DNA from: Candidatus Enterococcus ferrettii
GTDB lineage: Bacteria > Bacillota > Bacilli > Lactobacillales > Enterococcaceae
NCBI RefSeq assembly: GCF_017377655.1
Contig: NZ_JAFREL010000003.1
Location: 78,783-142,782, forward strand
Length of the DNA stretch: 64,000 nt
Direction of reading: 5' to 3'
Shown here in pieces: positions 17,395 through 25,200 of this stretch. The position numbers were made by a program, and so were the translations under genes. Below the pieces are notes generated by a model. It was not told the DNA's origin. It worked only from the letters and a program-made list of their open reading frames with translations, and made no database searches. Position 1 is the stretch's first letter. Each line of letters starts with the position of its first letter.

Positions 17395-17433
17395 ATCTTA
17401 TTCCTCCTGTACAAATTTATTAGGAACACAAAA

Positions 17434-17476
17434 AAGAATCGTCCTAGTGATAGCTCCACTATACGTGACGATTCTT
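17434..17476 (-). terminator. Nested terminator after the AraC-type regulator gene
   Basis: The arms AAGAATCGTC and GACGATTCTT enclose a smaller TAGTG/CACTA hairpin. On the minus strand a TTTTTT run follows. It separates the regulator from the EIIA operon, which may rely on partial read-through because no clear separate promoter is seen. Confidence 0.85.
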
Positions 17477-17499
17477 AACTATTCTTCCCATTTTTTGTC

Positions 17500-18333
17500 C
17501 TACTTTTTCCCAAGAATTATCTTTTGATAGCGTAATGGGGGAATCCCTTCCACCTCTTTAAAAACTCGATGAAAGGTTTTTTCACTGGAAAAACCGGAGC
17601 GCTCTGCAACCTGGGTCATAGGAATAGTCTCTTTGGACAAAATATACTTTGCTTTGTTGATGCGGTATTCATTTAAAAAACGGTGAAAGGGAATTCCGAC
17701 ATTCTTTTTAAAGAAACGCGAAAAATAGGTGGGACTGACATTCAAAATCGCCGCAACCTCTTCAATTCGTATATTTTCTAAATAATTCGCATCAATGAAC
17801 TGATAAACGCAATCTAAACGTTCCAAGATTTCTTGATTATTCAAGGTTTGAACACTAACCTTTTGCATTTGCTGCGAGCTTTGAGGCAACTTTGCTAGAG
17901 ATGCAAACAATTGTGTTAAATTGGTTAGCTGATCCAGTTTTTTTAAAGGCTGGTCTAGTTCTTCCCCTTCATATAATGATAGAATCAATTGACCCAGCTG
18001 CCATTGCTGGTGCTTCGGCCAATTCTTACTGTGACTTTCACTATTCTCAATAGAATGCTGTAGAAAAACGGCCTCTTCTATAGAAAGAAACTCGTTGAAA
18101 AGTCGAGTATCGACTTTGACAATAATATATTCTGTCGCTGGTGAAGCAAGATAGTAGTGACTGATACCACTGTGGATGATATACATTTCTTCTTCCAGCA
18201 GCTGGATCACCTCTTGCTCAATTCCAACGGTTAATTGTCCTTCCACGACATAAATCATTTCTAGCTCTTGATGCCAATTCGGTGCGATTCTTTCCTCGCC
18301 AGTTTGGTAAAATAGCTGCAGGTTGCTTTTCAT
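17500..18333 (-). CDS. AraC-family regulator of the alpha-glucoside locus
   Basis: This 277-residue regulator has an N-terminal cupin sensing domain (residues 1-150, for example HQELEMIYVVEGQL) and a C-terminal double helix-turn-helix (about 170-275) with VAAILNVSPTYFSRFFKKNVG and VAERSGFSSEKTFHRVFK. I chose ATG at 18333, preceded by GGGAGGTG at six bases; the upstream GTG overlaps that site. It is divergent from an EIICB permease gene and sits upstream of the EIIA-malL-scrK operon, so it probably activates both when an alpha-glucoside is present. The effector is not known. Confidence 0.88.
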   Translation of the reverse strand: MKSNLQLFYQTGEERIAPNWHQELEMIYVVEGQLTVGIEQEVIQLLEEEMYIIHSGISHYYLASPATEYIIVKVDTRLFNEFLSIEEAVFLQHSIENSESHSKNWPKHQQWQLGQLILSLYEGEELDQPLKKLDQLTNLTQLFASLAKLPQSSQQMQKVSVQTLNNQEILERLDCVYQFIDANYLENIRIEEVAAILNVSPTYFSRFFKKNVGIPFHRFLNEYRINKAKYILSKETIPMTQVAERSGFSSEKTFHRVFKEVEGIPPLRYQKIILGKK

Positions 18334-18468
18334 GCGAAGCACCTCCCAATTTGATTATAACGAGGCCTTCTTGGAAAAGCTACACTGTCATAAATTGTGG
18401 AACTTTATATCACAACCTGACACTAAATTTCTACTTGGCTGACTTTAGTCCAGAATACGCTAGGTCTA

Positions 18469-18498
18469 TTGTAAGCGGATTACATTGCGTGCTATAAC
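18469..18498 (+). promoter_or_regulatory. EIICB promoter with palindromic operator over the -35
   Basis: TTGTAA (18469-18474), an 18-base spacer and an extended -10 TGCTATAAC (-10 at 18493-18498) precede the EIICB gene. The palindrome TGTAAGCGGATTACA (18470-18484) overlaps the -35. It resembles a cre box with one extra base, but could instead be a site for the RpiR or AraC regulator. Confidence 0.65.
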
Positions 18499-18532
18499 TA
18501 AGTCATAAATTTCGAAAGAAGGTGTTCTCTAC

Positions 18533-20110
18533 ATGATGGAGAAAATTCAGCGCTTTGGAGGCGCAATGTATACACCGGTACTTTTATTTTCATTTGCCGG
18601 AATTGCAGTAGCTTTATCAGTCGTTTTCAAAAATCCAATGCTGGTGGGCAGTATCGCAACAGAAGGCTCAGCTTGGTACAATGTCTGGTCAATTATTGAG
18701 AATGGTGCTTGGACTGTTTTTAATCAATTAGAGTTGCTTTTCATTATTGGTTTGCCTCTTGGTCTGGCAAAAAAAGCCAGCGGACGTGCAGCCATGGAAT
18801 CATTTGTTATCTATTTAACTGGTAACTATTTTATCAGCAGTATTTTGCAATTTTATGGTGATAGCTTTGGTGTGAACTTCGCAGCAGATCCTGGCGGTGA
18901 ATCTGGTTTGAAATTAATCGCAGGAATCAAAACATTGGATACTGGTGTCTTGGGTGCTATTGCCATTGCTTCTATCGCAGTGTGGCTGCATAACAAATTC
19001 TTCGAGAAAAAACTGCCTGATTGGTTAGGGGTTTTCCAAGGCTCGACCTTCGTTTACATCTTGGGATTTGTCGTTATGCTGCCCGTTGCTTTACTTATCT
19101 GTCTTATTTGGCCAAAAATTCAATTAGGTATCAGCTCAATGCAAGGGTTCCTCGTTTCTTCGGGAGTTTTCGGGGTTGGTTTGTACGCCTTTCTGGAGCG
19201 GGTGCTGATTCCAACCGGATTGCACCACTTTGTTTATACACCTTTCCTATACGGCCCAGCAGTAGTTGAGGGTGGAATTGCTAAATACTGGATGGAACAT
19301 TTAAACGAGTTTGCTCAAAGTACGGCTCCTTTAAAAGAGCTGTTCCCACAAGGTGGTTTCTCGTTAAACGGAAACTCAAAAATTTTTGCGTCTCTTGGTA
19401 TTTCAGCAGCCTTCTACGCTACAGCAAAGCCAAGCAAAAAGAAACAAGTTTTGTCTATTTTGATTCCAGTTGCTCTAACTGCCGCATTAATCGGGGTAAC
19501 TGAGCCGCTTGAATTCACCTTCCTGTTTATTGCACCACCATTGTTCCTGCTGCATGCTGTTCTAACGGGTTTAATGGCAGCAACGATGTTCAGCTTTGGG
19601 GTTGTCGGCGATATGAACAGTGGCTTAATTGATATGTTAACCAGAAACTGGTTGCCTCTAGGTGCCAACCATTGGCAAACTTACTTGATTCAAATTATTA
19701 TCGGCTTAGTCTTTGTGGCGATTTACTTTATCTCCTTTAGATACTTAATTTTGAAATTTGATTTTGCTACACCAGGTCGGGAAAAAGATGATACCGAAGT
19801 AAAACTTTACAGCAAAAAAGATTACAAAGAAGCGAAAAAGGATACCCAGGGAACACCGATTAGCGATCCTTATTCTGAACGGGCTCAAGTTTTCTTGGAC
19901 GCATTCGGTGGAGCAGAAAACATCAGCAAAGTGAACAACTGTGCAACCCGCCTGCGTATCAGTGTAAAAGATGAAACAAAAGTTGCAGCTGACACCGTTT
20001 TTAAAACTGGCGGAGCTCACGGCGTTGTACGAAAAGGAAATGCATTTCAAGTAATCGTTGGAATGGATGTACCGCAGGTTAGAGAACGTTTTGAGCAATT
20101 ATTGAATTAA
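18533..20110 (+). CDS. PTS alpha-glucoside permease EIICB (AglA/MalP type)
   Basis: This 525-residue membrane protein has a glucose-superfamily EIIC domain (about 10-410) with PTGLHHFVYTPF and GVTEPLEFTF, and a C-terminal EIIB domain with phosphocysteine Cys470 in VNNCATRLRISV. It is a paralogue of the EIICB at 3.9-5.5 kb and also lacks EIIA. It transports and phosphorylates an alpha-glucoside. It is divergent from the AraC regulator and the EIIA-malL-scrK operon and is followed by an RpiR regulator. With the fructokinase nearby, sucrose isomers such as isomaltulose or trehalulose are plausible substrates, since Klebsiella AglA-type permeases take these; maltose is an alternative. Confidence 0.9.
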   Translation: MMEKIQRFGGAMYTPVLLFSFAGIAVALSVVFKNPMLVGSIATEGSAWYNVWSIIENGAWTVFNQLELLFIIGLPLGLAKKASGRAAMESFVIYLTGNYFISSILQFYGDSFGVNFAADPGGESGLKLIAGIKTLDTGVLGAIAIASIAVWLHNKFFEKKLPDWLGVFQGSTFVYILGFVVMLPVALLICLIWPKIQLGISSMQGFLVSSGVFGVGLYAFLERVLIPTGLHHFVYTPFLYGPAVVEGGIAKYWMEHLNEFAQSTAPLKELFPQGGFSLNGNSKIFASLGISAAFYATAKPSKKKQVLSILIPVALTAALIGVTEPLEFTFLFIAPPLFLLHAVLTGLMAATMFSFGVVGDMNSGLIDMLTRNWLPLGANHWQTYLIQIIIGLVFVAIYFISFRYLILKFDFATPGREKDDTEVKLYSKKDYKEAKKDTQGTPISDPYSERAQVFLDAFGGAENISKVNNCATRLRISVKDETKVAADTVFKTGGAHGVVRKGNAFQVIVGMDVPQVRERFEQLLN

Positions 20111-20184
20111 TGGATTTGCTCCTAGTCGCTGTTCGTTTCTTACACTATAATAAAAGAAATGAATAGGATTAGGAGCTGTTTTTC

Positions 20185-20940
20185 ATGAATCTAAGAGATT
20201 TAATAAATTCGCGGCAGGAAAGTTTCAGCGAAACCGAAAAAGAAATTTTAAGCTATATGTTGGATAACCAACCGGCCGTTGAGGTTATGACAATCAGCTC
20301 ACTCGCCGCTGCAGCTCATGTTTCCAAATCCTCGGTAATTCGCCTAACTAAAAAATTAGGATTTTCCGGCTATTCCGAGCTGAAGTACTTTTTGAAAGCT
20401 TCAAAGGATAATCCGAACGAAAATCTGTACGATGTTTTGTCCAATCAACGCAAGGATCTGGAGGACACCCAAAAATATTTGGACCAGTTAGATTTTGAAC
20501 CATTAATCCAATTACTAGCGAATGCCAACATTGTTTATTGTTACGGAACCGGCTACGCTCAAAAAAATGCCGCCAACGAATTCTCCAAATCCTTACTAGG
20601 CTGCCAAATTCGATCAATGGTCTTACCTGCCAGAACTGAATTCGACGTCAGTATGTCTGCATTTACCAAGCAGGACCTGGTTATCTTTATTTCTCTCAGT
20701 GGTGAAACCGATGAAATGAAAGAAGACATTAAAATTCTGAAGCTGCGGCAAATTCCTTTTATTGCTATTACTGAATTCAGCCAAAACTACATGTCATCAT
20801 TGGCCAACTATAGTTTGCATTATCATGTAACGCCGATGGTCATTCATGGTCAAAGTCGTCAACTGCATTCTTTTATTACTCTAAACTTATTGCTTGATAC
20901 CGTTGTCCGGCGCTACATTGTCTCATTAGGAAAAGAATAG
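20185..20940 (+). CDS. RpiR-family transcriptional regulator
   Basis: This 251-residue regulator has an N-terminal RpiR helix-turn-helix (residues 1-77, SSLAAAAHVSKSSVIRLTKKLGF) and a C-terminal SIS sugar-phosphate-binding domain (about 105-235, with IVYCYGTGYAQKNAANEF and VIFISLSGETDEM). Such proteins sense phosphosugars made by PTS uptake. A TTAGGAGCTG ribosome site precedes the ATG. It follows the EIICB gene by 74 bases in the same direction and likely controls that gene or the wider alpha-glucoside locus together with the AraC protein. Confidence 0.9.
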   Translation: MNLRDLINSRQESFSETEKEILSYMLDNQPAVEVMTISSLAAAAHVSKSSVIRLTKKLGFSGYSELKYFLKASKDNPNENLYDVLSNQRKDLEDTQKYLDQLDFEPLIQLLANANIVYCYGTGYAQKNAANEFSKSLLGCQIRSMVLPARTEFDVSMSAFTKQDLVIFISLSGETDEMKEDIKILKLRQIPFIAITEFSQNYMSSLANYSLHYHVTPMVIHGQSRQLHSFITLNLLLDTVVRRYIVSLGKE

Positions 20941-20951
20941 GAGAATTCAAC

Positions 20952-21371
20952 ATGCTGCACACATTGAAACGCTATAATCCCATCACTATTTTGCAAGGTT
21001 ATTGGCTAGTTAGTCCGTTAGTAATTTTGCTTTATCTTTACTTGACGACCTTAAACTTACATATCAGCTTCACTGAACTTTTAAATCAAGCACCTTTTGC
21101 CTTTATCTTTTTGAATGCCTGCATTGCCTTCACCCAAAGCTATTGGCTAAAAATATTACAAGGTAAAAACCAAAAACGCTATTTATCGCTGGCTCTAATT
21201 CAGCAGCTGGTTAGTCTGAATGTTCTCGGTGCCTCCTTGGTCTTCCTATCATTAAAACGGACATCTAGCGAGACTTCTTCTAAACAACCAAAAGCCTTTT
21301 TTCTACTAGGCTCTTTCGTTCTATGCCTGTCAATTTTAGTTTCAAGCTTACTGCTTCTTCAAGCCTTTTAA
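20952..21371 (+). CDS. Membrane protein, unknown function
   Basis: This is a 139-residue protein with four predicted membrane segments (about 15-32, 45-62, 72-100 and 115-138) and a short polar loop with KRTSSETSSKQPK. I do not recognise it. It begins 11 bases after the RpiR stop with an AGGAG ribosome site and ends at a strong terminator, so it is the last gene of the EIICB-RpiR transcript. A role in sugar sensing or uptake is only suggested by that position. Confidence 0.6.
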   Translation: MLHTLKRYNPITILQGYWLVSPLVILLYLYLTTLNLHISFTELLNQAPFAFIFLNACIAFTQSYWLKILQGKNQKRYLSLALIQQLVSLNVLGASLVFLSLKRTSSETSSKQPKAFFLLGSFVLCLSILVSSLLLLQAF

Positions 21372-21424
21372 CCGGCTAAGCTAAGGTGCACTCGTCCTTT
21401 TGATCTTAAGGCTAAAGCATAACC

Positions 21425-21470
21425 AGCGAAGCAACTTGCTTTATTAAGCAGGTGCTTCGCTATTTTCTTT
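21425..21470 (+). terminator. Terminator of the EIICB-RpiR operon
   Basis: AGCGAAGCA...CTTGCTT pairs with AAGCAGGTGCTTCGCT around a short loop, followed by ATTTTCTTT. Confidence 0.8.
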
Positions 21471-21577
21471 GATTATTGGCAATGATACGATACGTGTCAG
21501 CTTTTTTTCCCTCAGACACATAATTCATCTAGTATCTTTCTCCTTTTTTATCTACACTAACATTGAGGAGTGAGAAA

Positions 21578-22315
21578 ATGATTATTGGTGAAAAAATTAA
21601 AGAGAAACGAACCGAGAAAAAGTGGACCCAAGAAGAATTGGCTGAACGATTGCACGTCTCACGGTCAACAATTTCTGGTTGGGAGGTGGGGAGGAATTAT
21701 CCAGATCTGACAACCATTGTTCAACTTAGCGACCTGCTAGATATTTCACTGGATCAACTGCTGAGAGAGGATCATAAGATGACAAATCACCTCTCGAAAA
21801 ATTTGAGAGCTGGAAGGATTTACCAACGAATCATTATTGGCGCCATTATTCTTCTTTTGGTTCATATGATATATGGTCAGTATTTGACTAAACAAGCCGA
21901 TCATTATAATGATTATTTGTCCCAAGAAGGTTGGACACCTAATGAAGAGTATCTAACCGTCTATGAAAAAACTGAAAAAGAAATTACTTATCTTGCTTCT
22001 ACCACGCGTGTATATGCAGCGAATCTATTCTACTTAAAAAATCAATTTACTCTAGCTGCTAAAGTGGACCACTGCGAAACTCAACTTGATTCCGCAGGTC
22101 AGCTCTATGTGAAAATTCCTAAAGAAGTACTCTTAACAGATGCTGATTATCTTATGGAAATTGATAAAAAGGGCCATTTATTACCAATTACCTCTCAAAC
22201 TTCTATTGAAACAGCCGAATTAATGGCATCCTACATGGAAGACAATCAAACAACCCATCAGAAGCTTATTGATGGGTTGCTAGCAAAAAAAGAATTTTCA
22301 GCAGGAGAAAACTAA
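21578..22315 (+). CDS. XRE-family regulator with a membrane segment
   Basis: This 245-residue protein has an N-terminal Cro/CI-type helix-turn-helix (residues 3-60: WTQEELAERLHVSRSTISGWEVGRNYPDL). One membrane segment (about 85-104, IIIGAIILLLVHMIYG) and an extracellular C-terminal domain of unknown fold follow. Such anchored XRE proteins are common in Firmicutes and may sense envelope or peptide signals. ATG at 21578 has GAGGAG seven bases upstream. It is a single gene that ends at a terminator shared with the convergent GyrI-like gene. Confidence 0.82.
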   Translation: MIIGEKIKEKRTEKKWTQEELAERLHVSRSTISGWEVGRNYPDLTTIVQLSDLLDISLDQLLREDHKMTNHLSKNLRAGRIYQRIIIGAIILLLVHMIYGQYLTKQADHYNDYLSQEGWTPNEEYLTVYEKTEKEITYLASTTRVYAANLFYLKNQFTLAAKVDHCETQLDSAGQLYVKIPKEVLLTDADYLMEIDKKGHLLPITSQTSIETAELMASYMEDNQTTHQKLIDGLLAKKEFSAGEN

Positions 22316-22366
22316 GGCAACTGTTCATTCAGCGGTAAAATAGATTTCACTTTAGAATAGACAGCA

Positions 22367-22412
22367 AAAAGACAACTCCTCTTTTTCTTTATTACAGAGG
22401 AATTTGTCTTTT
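22367..22412. terminator. Bidirectional terminator between XRE and GyrI-like genes
   Basis: AAAGACAACTCCTCT and AGAGGAATTTGTCTTT arms form a stem with mismatches. T-rich DNA flanks both sides. Confidence 0.75.
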
Positions 22413-22416
22413 CTTT

Positions 22417-22884
22417 CTATTGTGTAATAGGAATATACATTTCGGTCAAAAGCTCCGATTCAGGCCGGTCATTGTCATTCAGGTAGTGATAGTATATGCC
22501 ACCAGCTGGCTGACACCCATGAGCAGGTATCCAGCTCATCAATTCCTCCACTACAGGATCTGACTGCTCATAAGGACCTAAGTCAATAGCTGCAACAATT
22601 GTCCGAGCTGACAAGCTGGCACTTTTAATCCGCTCTGTCCCCGCAATCCTTTCAACCACTTGAAAACCAATTTCAACGTCCAGCTCCTCTAAATCAATCG
22701 TGTGAAAGCAAACAATCGGGCCACTACTAGGAAAGCTGTCGGCTTCAGCAATCAGTTTAGAAATCTCCGTCACAGCTTCTCCCACAAAGTCCGAGTACTC
22801 CTCAAAGAAATGAATCGTTCGTCGAAGAGAAAGCAGTTGCATTTCCGGCAGCTGCTTCACCATGATTTTGCTAATCCTCGTCAT
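22417..22884 (-). CDS. GyrI-like effector-binding domain protein
   Basis: This 155-residue protein is a stand-alone GyrI-like/AraC effector-binding (SHS2) domain, seen in MQLLSLRRTIHFFEEY, EIGFQVVERI and YIPITQ at the end. The fold binds small amphipathic ligands, and some members hydrolyse cyclopropanoid toxins or protect gyrase. There is no DNA-binding domain. It starts with ATG after GGAGGATAAACA and overlaps the upstream DUF3788 gene by 14 bases, so the two are co-translated. Confidence 0.8.
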   Translation of the reverse strand: MTRISKIMVKQLPEMQLLSLRRTIHFFEEYSDFVGEAVTEISKLIAEADSFPSSGPIVCFHTIDLEELDVEIGFQVVERIAGTERIKSASLSARTIVAAIDLGPYEQSDPVVEELMSWIPAHGCQPAGGIYYHYLNDNDRPESELLTEMYIPITQ

Positions 22885-23332
22885 TGTTTATCCTCCATTC
22901 TATTTGATGCTGCGGCTCCCGACGCAAAGCTATCAGCTTCAGCGTATCTTCTAAAACTGCCATCTCTTTCATGTCCAGCATTAACCATTTTTGACCCTGC
23001 CCTACTTTGGCTCCTGTAAATACTTTTTGAACATAAGGAGATACTAGCGGCATTAGCTCCTCAGCTGACGCCATCTCCTTTTTCCCAATTACTACTAATG
23101 AGATAAAATAGCCCTCCATTGGATAAAGCGTACATAAAGACTTTCCAGATTTGACATACTTTATATTCCAACCCGCCTGCATGGAACAACCACTGTAACT
23201 ATACTTTGGTTCTACTTCATAGGCCTGCTGAAGATAATCGTTGAATTGAAACCAAAGGGGATTATCAATGAAGGCAGCTATTTGCTCCTTAGTTGGCTGA
23301 GTCTTAGCCGGAAAACATTTCTTCCAAGTCAT
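22871..23332 (-). CDS. DUF3788-type protein
   Basis: This 153-residue protein matches the pattern of the DUF3788 family: KEQIAAFIDNPLWFQFNDYL, YSGCSMQAGWNIKYVKSGKSLCTLYP and ISLVVIGKKE. The family's function is unknown; it resembles small-ligand or YdhG/DUF1801-type folds. I chose ATG at 23332, which has AGGTGA just upstream; further upstream in-frame starts extend into the terminator region. It is translationally coupled to the GyrI-like gene, and such domain pairs are often found together in Firmicutes. Confidence 0.75.
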   Translation of the reverse strand: MTWKKCFPAKTQPTKEQIAAFIDNPLWFQFNDYLQQAYEVEPKYSYSGCSMQAGWNIKYVKSGKSLCTLYPMEGYFISLVVIGKKEMASAEELMPLVSPYVQKVFTGAKVGQGQKWLMLDMKEMAVLEDTLKLIALRREPQHQIEWRINNDED

Positions 23333-23407
23333 TTCATCACCTGCTTTTTCTTTTATCATACCCAATAATCTCCCCCTCGGCTTGCACTCCAATGCTCTTT
23401 TTCCATA

Positions 23408-23450
23408 AAAAAGAAGAGCTAGCATTTTTCCGCTAACTCTTCTTTGGCTT
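23408..23450 (-). terminator. Hairpin with T run on the minus strand
   Basis: AAGAAGAGCTAGC and GCTAACTCTTCTTT arms form a stem; on the minus strand it ends in CTTTTTT. No convincing gene lies upstream of it on that strand, so it may be the remnant of a lost gene or protect the DUF3788 promoter. Confidence 0.55.
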
Positions 23451-23716
23451 TCTATTTTAAGTTATTTCAACATAGTTCTCTTTTATTCGCTGACTTTCAG
23501 TACTTACTTCCAATCCACGGCCACAGCATAAGATTCCGCGAAACGAAAAATAGTAGTCCGTTTGAAACAGCTGCCTGCAGATCATTCCCTAATAGACGGT
23601 GCTTTGGAAAATTAGTCTGTAGACAAACTATTATTGGAATGATAGACATCAATAGTGAAAAAACGCTTTGACTGTTTCGTATAAAAGCATCGATTTTTTT
23701 CTTCTTTTCTCTGCTT

Positions 23717-23748
23717 TTTGCAACAAACACTGCTTCCTTTGCAACAAA
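23717..23748 (+). promoter_or_regulatory. Phased direct repeats upstream of the LytTR gene
   Basis: TTTGCAACAAA occurs at 23717-23727 and 23738-23748, exactly 21 bases apart (two helical turns). LytTR-domain regulators typically bind two 9-bp direct repeats spaced this way. An extended -10 TGCTATGCT lies about 35 bases downstream, which fits activation or autoregulation of the LytTR gene. Confidence 0.6.
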
Positions 23749-23808
23749 ACAAATAGTACTATTGCTAAATAGGCAGACTTGCTATGCTTATCTCAGAAGG
23801 AGGAGCAC

Positions 23809-24249
23809 ATGAAACTCAATATTATCTGGAATAACCAAAAGGGAAAAGACTGCATCGACATTATTAGTCATCCCATCAATCATGAAATAGTGACCCATTG
23901 GCAAAGTCAGTGGATGCAAGCTGCGACCTTGCAAGCCATTCAACCATCCAATCAGCGAACTCTGCTGGTAGCTTTGCAGGAGATAGAAGCGATTGAAACC
24001 ATGGGACATATGAGCAAAATTCATATGCTTTCTGGCGATGTTCTTTGGCTGCAAAAGAAATTAAAGGAACTTACCTATCTGGAAGCATCCGGCTTTTATC
24101 GCATTAATAATTCAACCATTCTAAATATTCAGCAGATCTCTGCATTCTCGGCTGGCCAGCATGCCCGGCTAGAAGTATTCACAAAAAATCAGCAAACATA
24201 TATTGTCAGTCGTCATTATGCCAAACTATTTAAGGAGCAATTACAATGA
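23809..24249 (+). CDS. LytTR DNA-binding regulator (no receiver domain)
   Basis: This 146-residue protein has a C-terminal LytTR DNA-binding domain (about 45-146; KLKELTYLEASGFYRINNSTILN and YIVSRHYAKLFKEQL) and a short N-terminal segment instead of a receiver domain. Such stand-alone LytTR proteins are usually kept inactive by a partner membrane protein. That partner is the next gene, a DUF3021 protein, which overlaps by four bases (ATGA). The start has AAGGAGGAGCAC. The phased TTTGCAACAAA repeats upstream are its probable binding site. Known relatives control stress, bacteriocin or efflux genes; the target here is unknown. Confidence 0.88.
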   Translation: MKLNIIWNNQKGKDCIDIISHPINHEIVTHWQSQWMQAATLQAIQPSNQRTLLVALQEIEAIETMGHMSKIHMLSGDVLWLQKKLKELTYLEASGFYRINNSTILNIQQISAFSAGQHARLEVFTKNQQTYIVSRHYAKLFKEQLQ

Positions 24250-24662
24250 TCAAACACTTAAAAAATAATTTTATGCAGGCTGCATTTGGCAGCACTGTTT
24301 GGATCGCTTTTCTCACGTTGCTTTTCACTAATCAACCAACCGTGCCCGTTTCCTTTATTTGGCGCTTGTTAGCCATTGGCAGTTTATTGGGATTAGTTTT
24401 TGGTGTTGTTTATCCATACTTATGGGAGTATTCCATTTTCAAAGCACGAACAACTATTTTGCTTAGCACTCTTTTTAATACGCTTTGCGGCTTCGCCGTT
24501 GTTTATCTTTATTCTGTCGAGCTATTTAGCCAAATCCGATCATTTTTCTTCCCTGTCTTGCTGCTTACTTTGATTGGTCATTTGATCGGCTTTTATTTCT
24601 ATTCTAACTATACCAACCGTAAATTAGCAGCTGCTTTAAATAGCACAAAAAAAAATCAGTAG
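24246..24662 (+). CDS. DUF3021 membrane protein, partner of the LytTR regulator
   Basis: This is a 138-residue protein with four membrane segments (about 12-28, 38-58, 68-92 and 100-120), matching the DUF3021 family. It begins within the stop of the LytTR gene (ATGA overlap), which is the standard pairing for LytTR regulatory systems in which the membrane protein holds the regulator inactive. Its signal is unknown. Confidence 0.82.
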   Translation: MIKHLKNNFMQAAFGSTVWIAFLTLLFTNQPTVPVSFIWRLLAIGSLLGLVFGVVYPYLWEYSIFKARTTILLSTLFNTLCGFAVVYLYSVELFSQIRSFFFPVLLLTLIGHLIGFYFYSNYTNRKLAAALNSTKKNQ

Positions 24663-25123
24663 TTTACTATTAATAATACGCACGCGGAATGCTTCTGTGG
24701 ATAGTCTTCTTTTCTTCGATGACATTCCTGCAAACCATCATTTTAACTGCTGAAAAATTTATTTTTCTACTTCTGGTTGTTTCCTAGACCATTGCAGGTT
24801 CCCGTTTTCTCCCCATCAAAGTGCGTTAAAAGAATTTGGTCTTATACCACAAATCAGTCTTTCTAAACTCGCTAGAAATATTAGGAATTTGATTGAAGTC
24901 GAGAAGCATCGAAACTCAGTTCCTTTAAGCTTGTAGTATTGTAATTATGACATCTGTTTATCGTATTTTGATTCGAGCAGCAATTAGGGGCTCGAGTAGC
25001 AGATGTAGTCGATAGTTTGGACGTATTTAGTCAAACTGGTGAGACATCCTTTTTACAATAGGTAATACTACCTCCTAATCACTTCTCTATCTTACGGTTA
25101 CGAATGAACTTGTAAGCAAAAAC
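24663..25123. other. Gene-poor region with possible coding relics
   Basis: No intact gene is seen. One plus-strand frame ending at 24936 reads SALKEFGLIPQISLSKLARN and continues in a protein-like way. After ATG 24947 a short frame (MTSVYRIL) breaks; shifting one base continues it as EQQLGARVADVVDSLDVF to a stop near 25059. This looks like a decayed gene or genes, but I cannot name the family. Confidence 0.35.
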
Positions 25124-25157
25124 AGGGATCAAAATCGTAAAAGTGATTTTGATCCCT
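25124..25157 (-). terminator. Terminator of the 3-hydroxybutyrate operon
   Basis: AGGGATCAAAATC (25124-25136) and GATTTTGATCCCT (25145-25157) pair perfectly. On the minus strand GTTTTTG follows. Confidence 0.88.
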
Positions 25158-25200
25158 ATGCTTTTATTTAGATTTAGAAATTATGCCCCAATCGTTTTTT

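Noticed and set aside
23444..23730. Short overlapping reading frames on both strands before the LytTR gene
   Set aside because: Neither has a ribosome site or recognisable family. The minus-strand one has two hydrophobic stretches and a hairpin after it, so a lost gene is possible, but the support is too weak.
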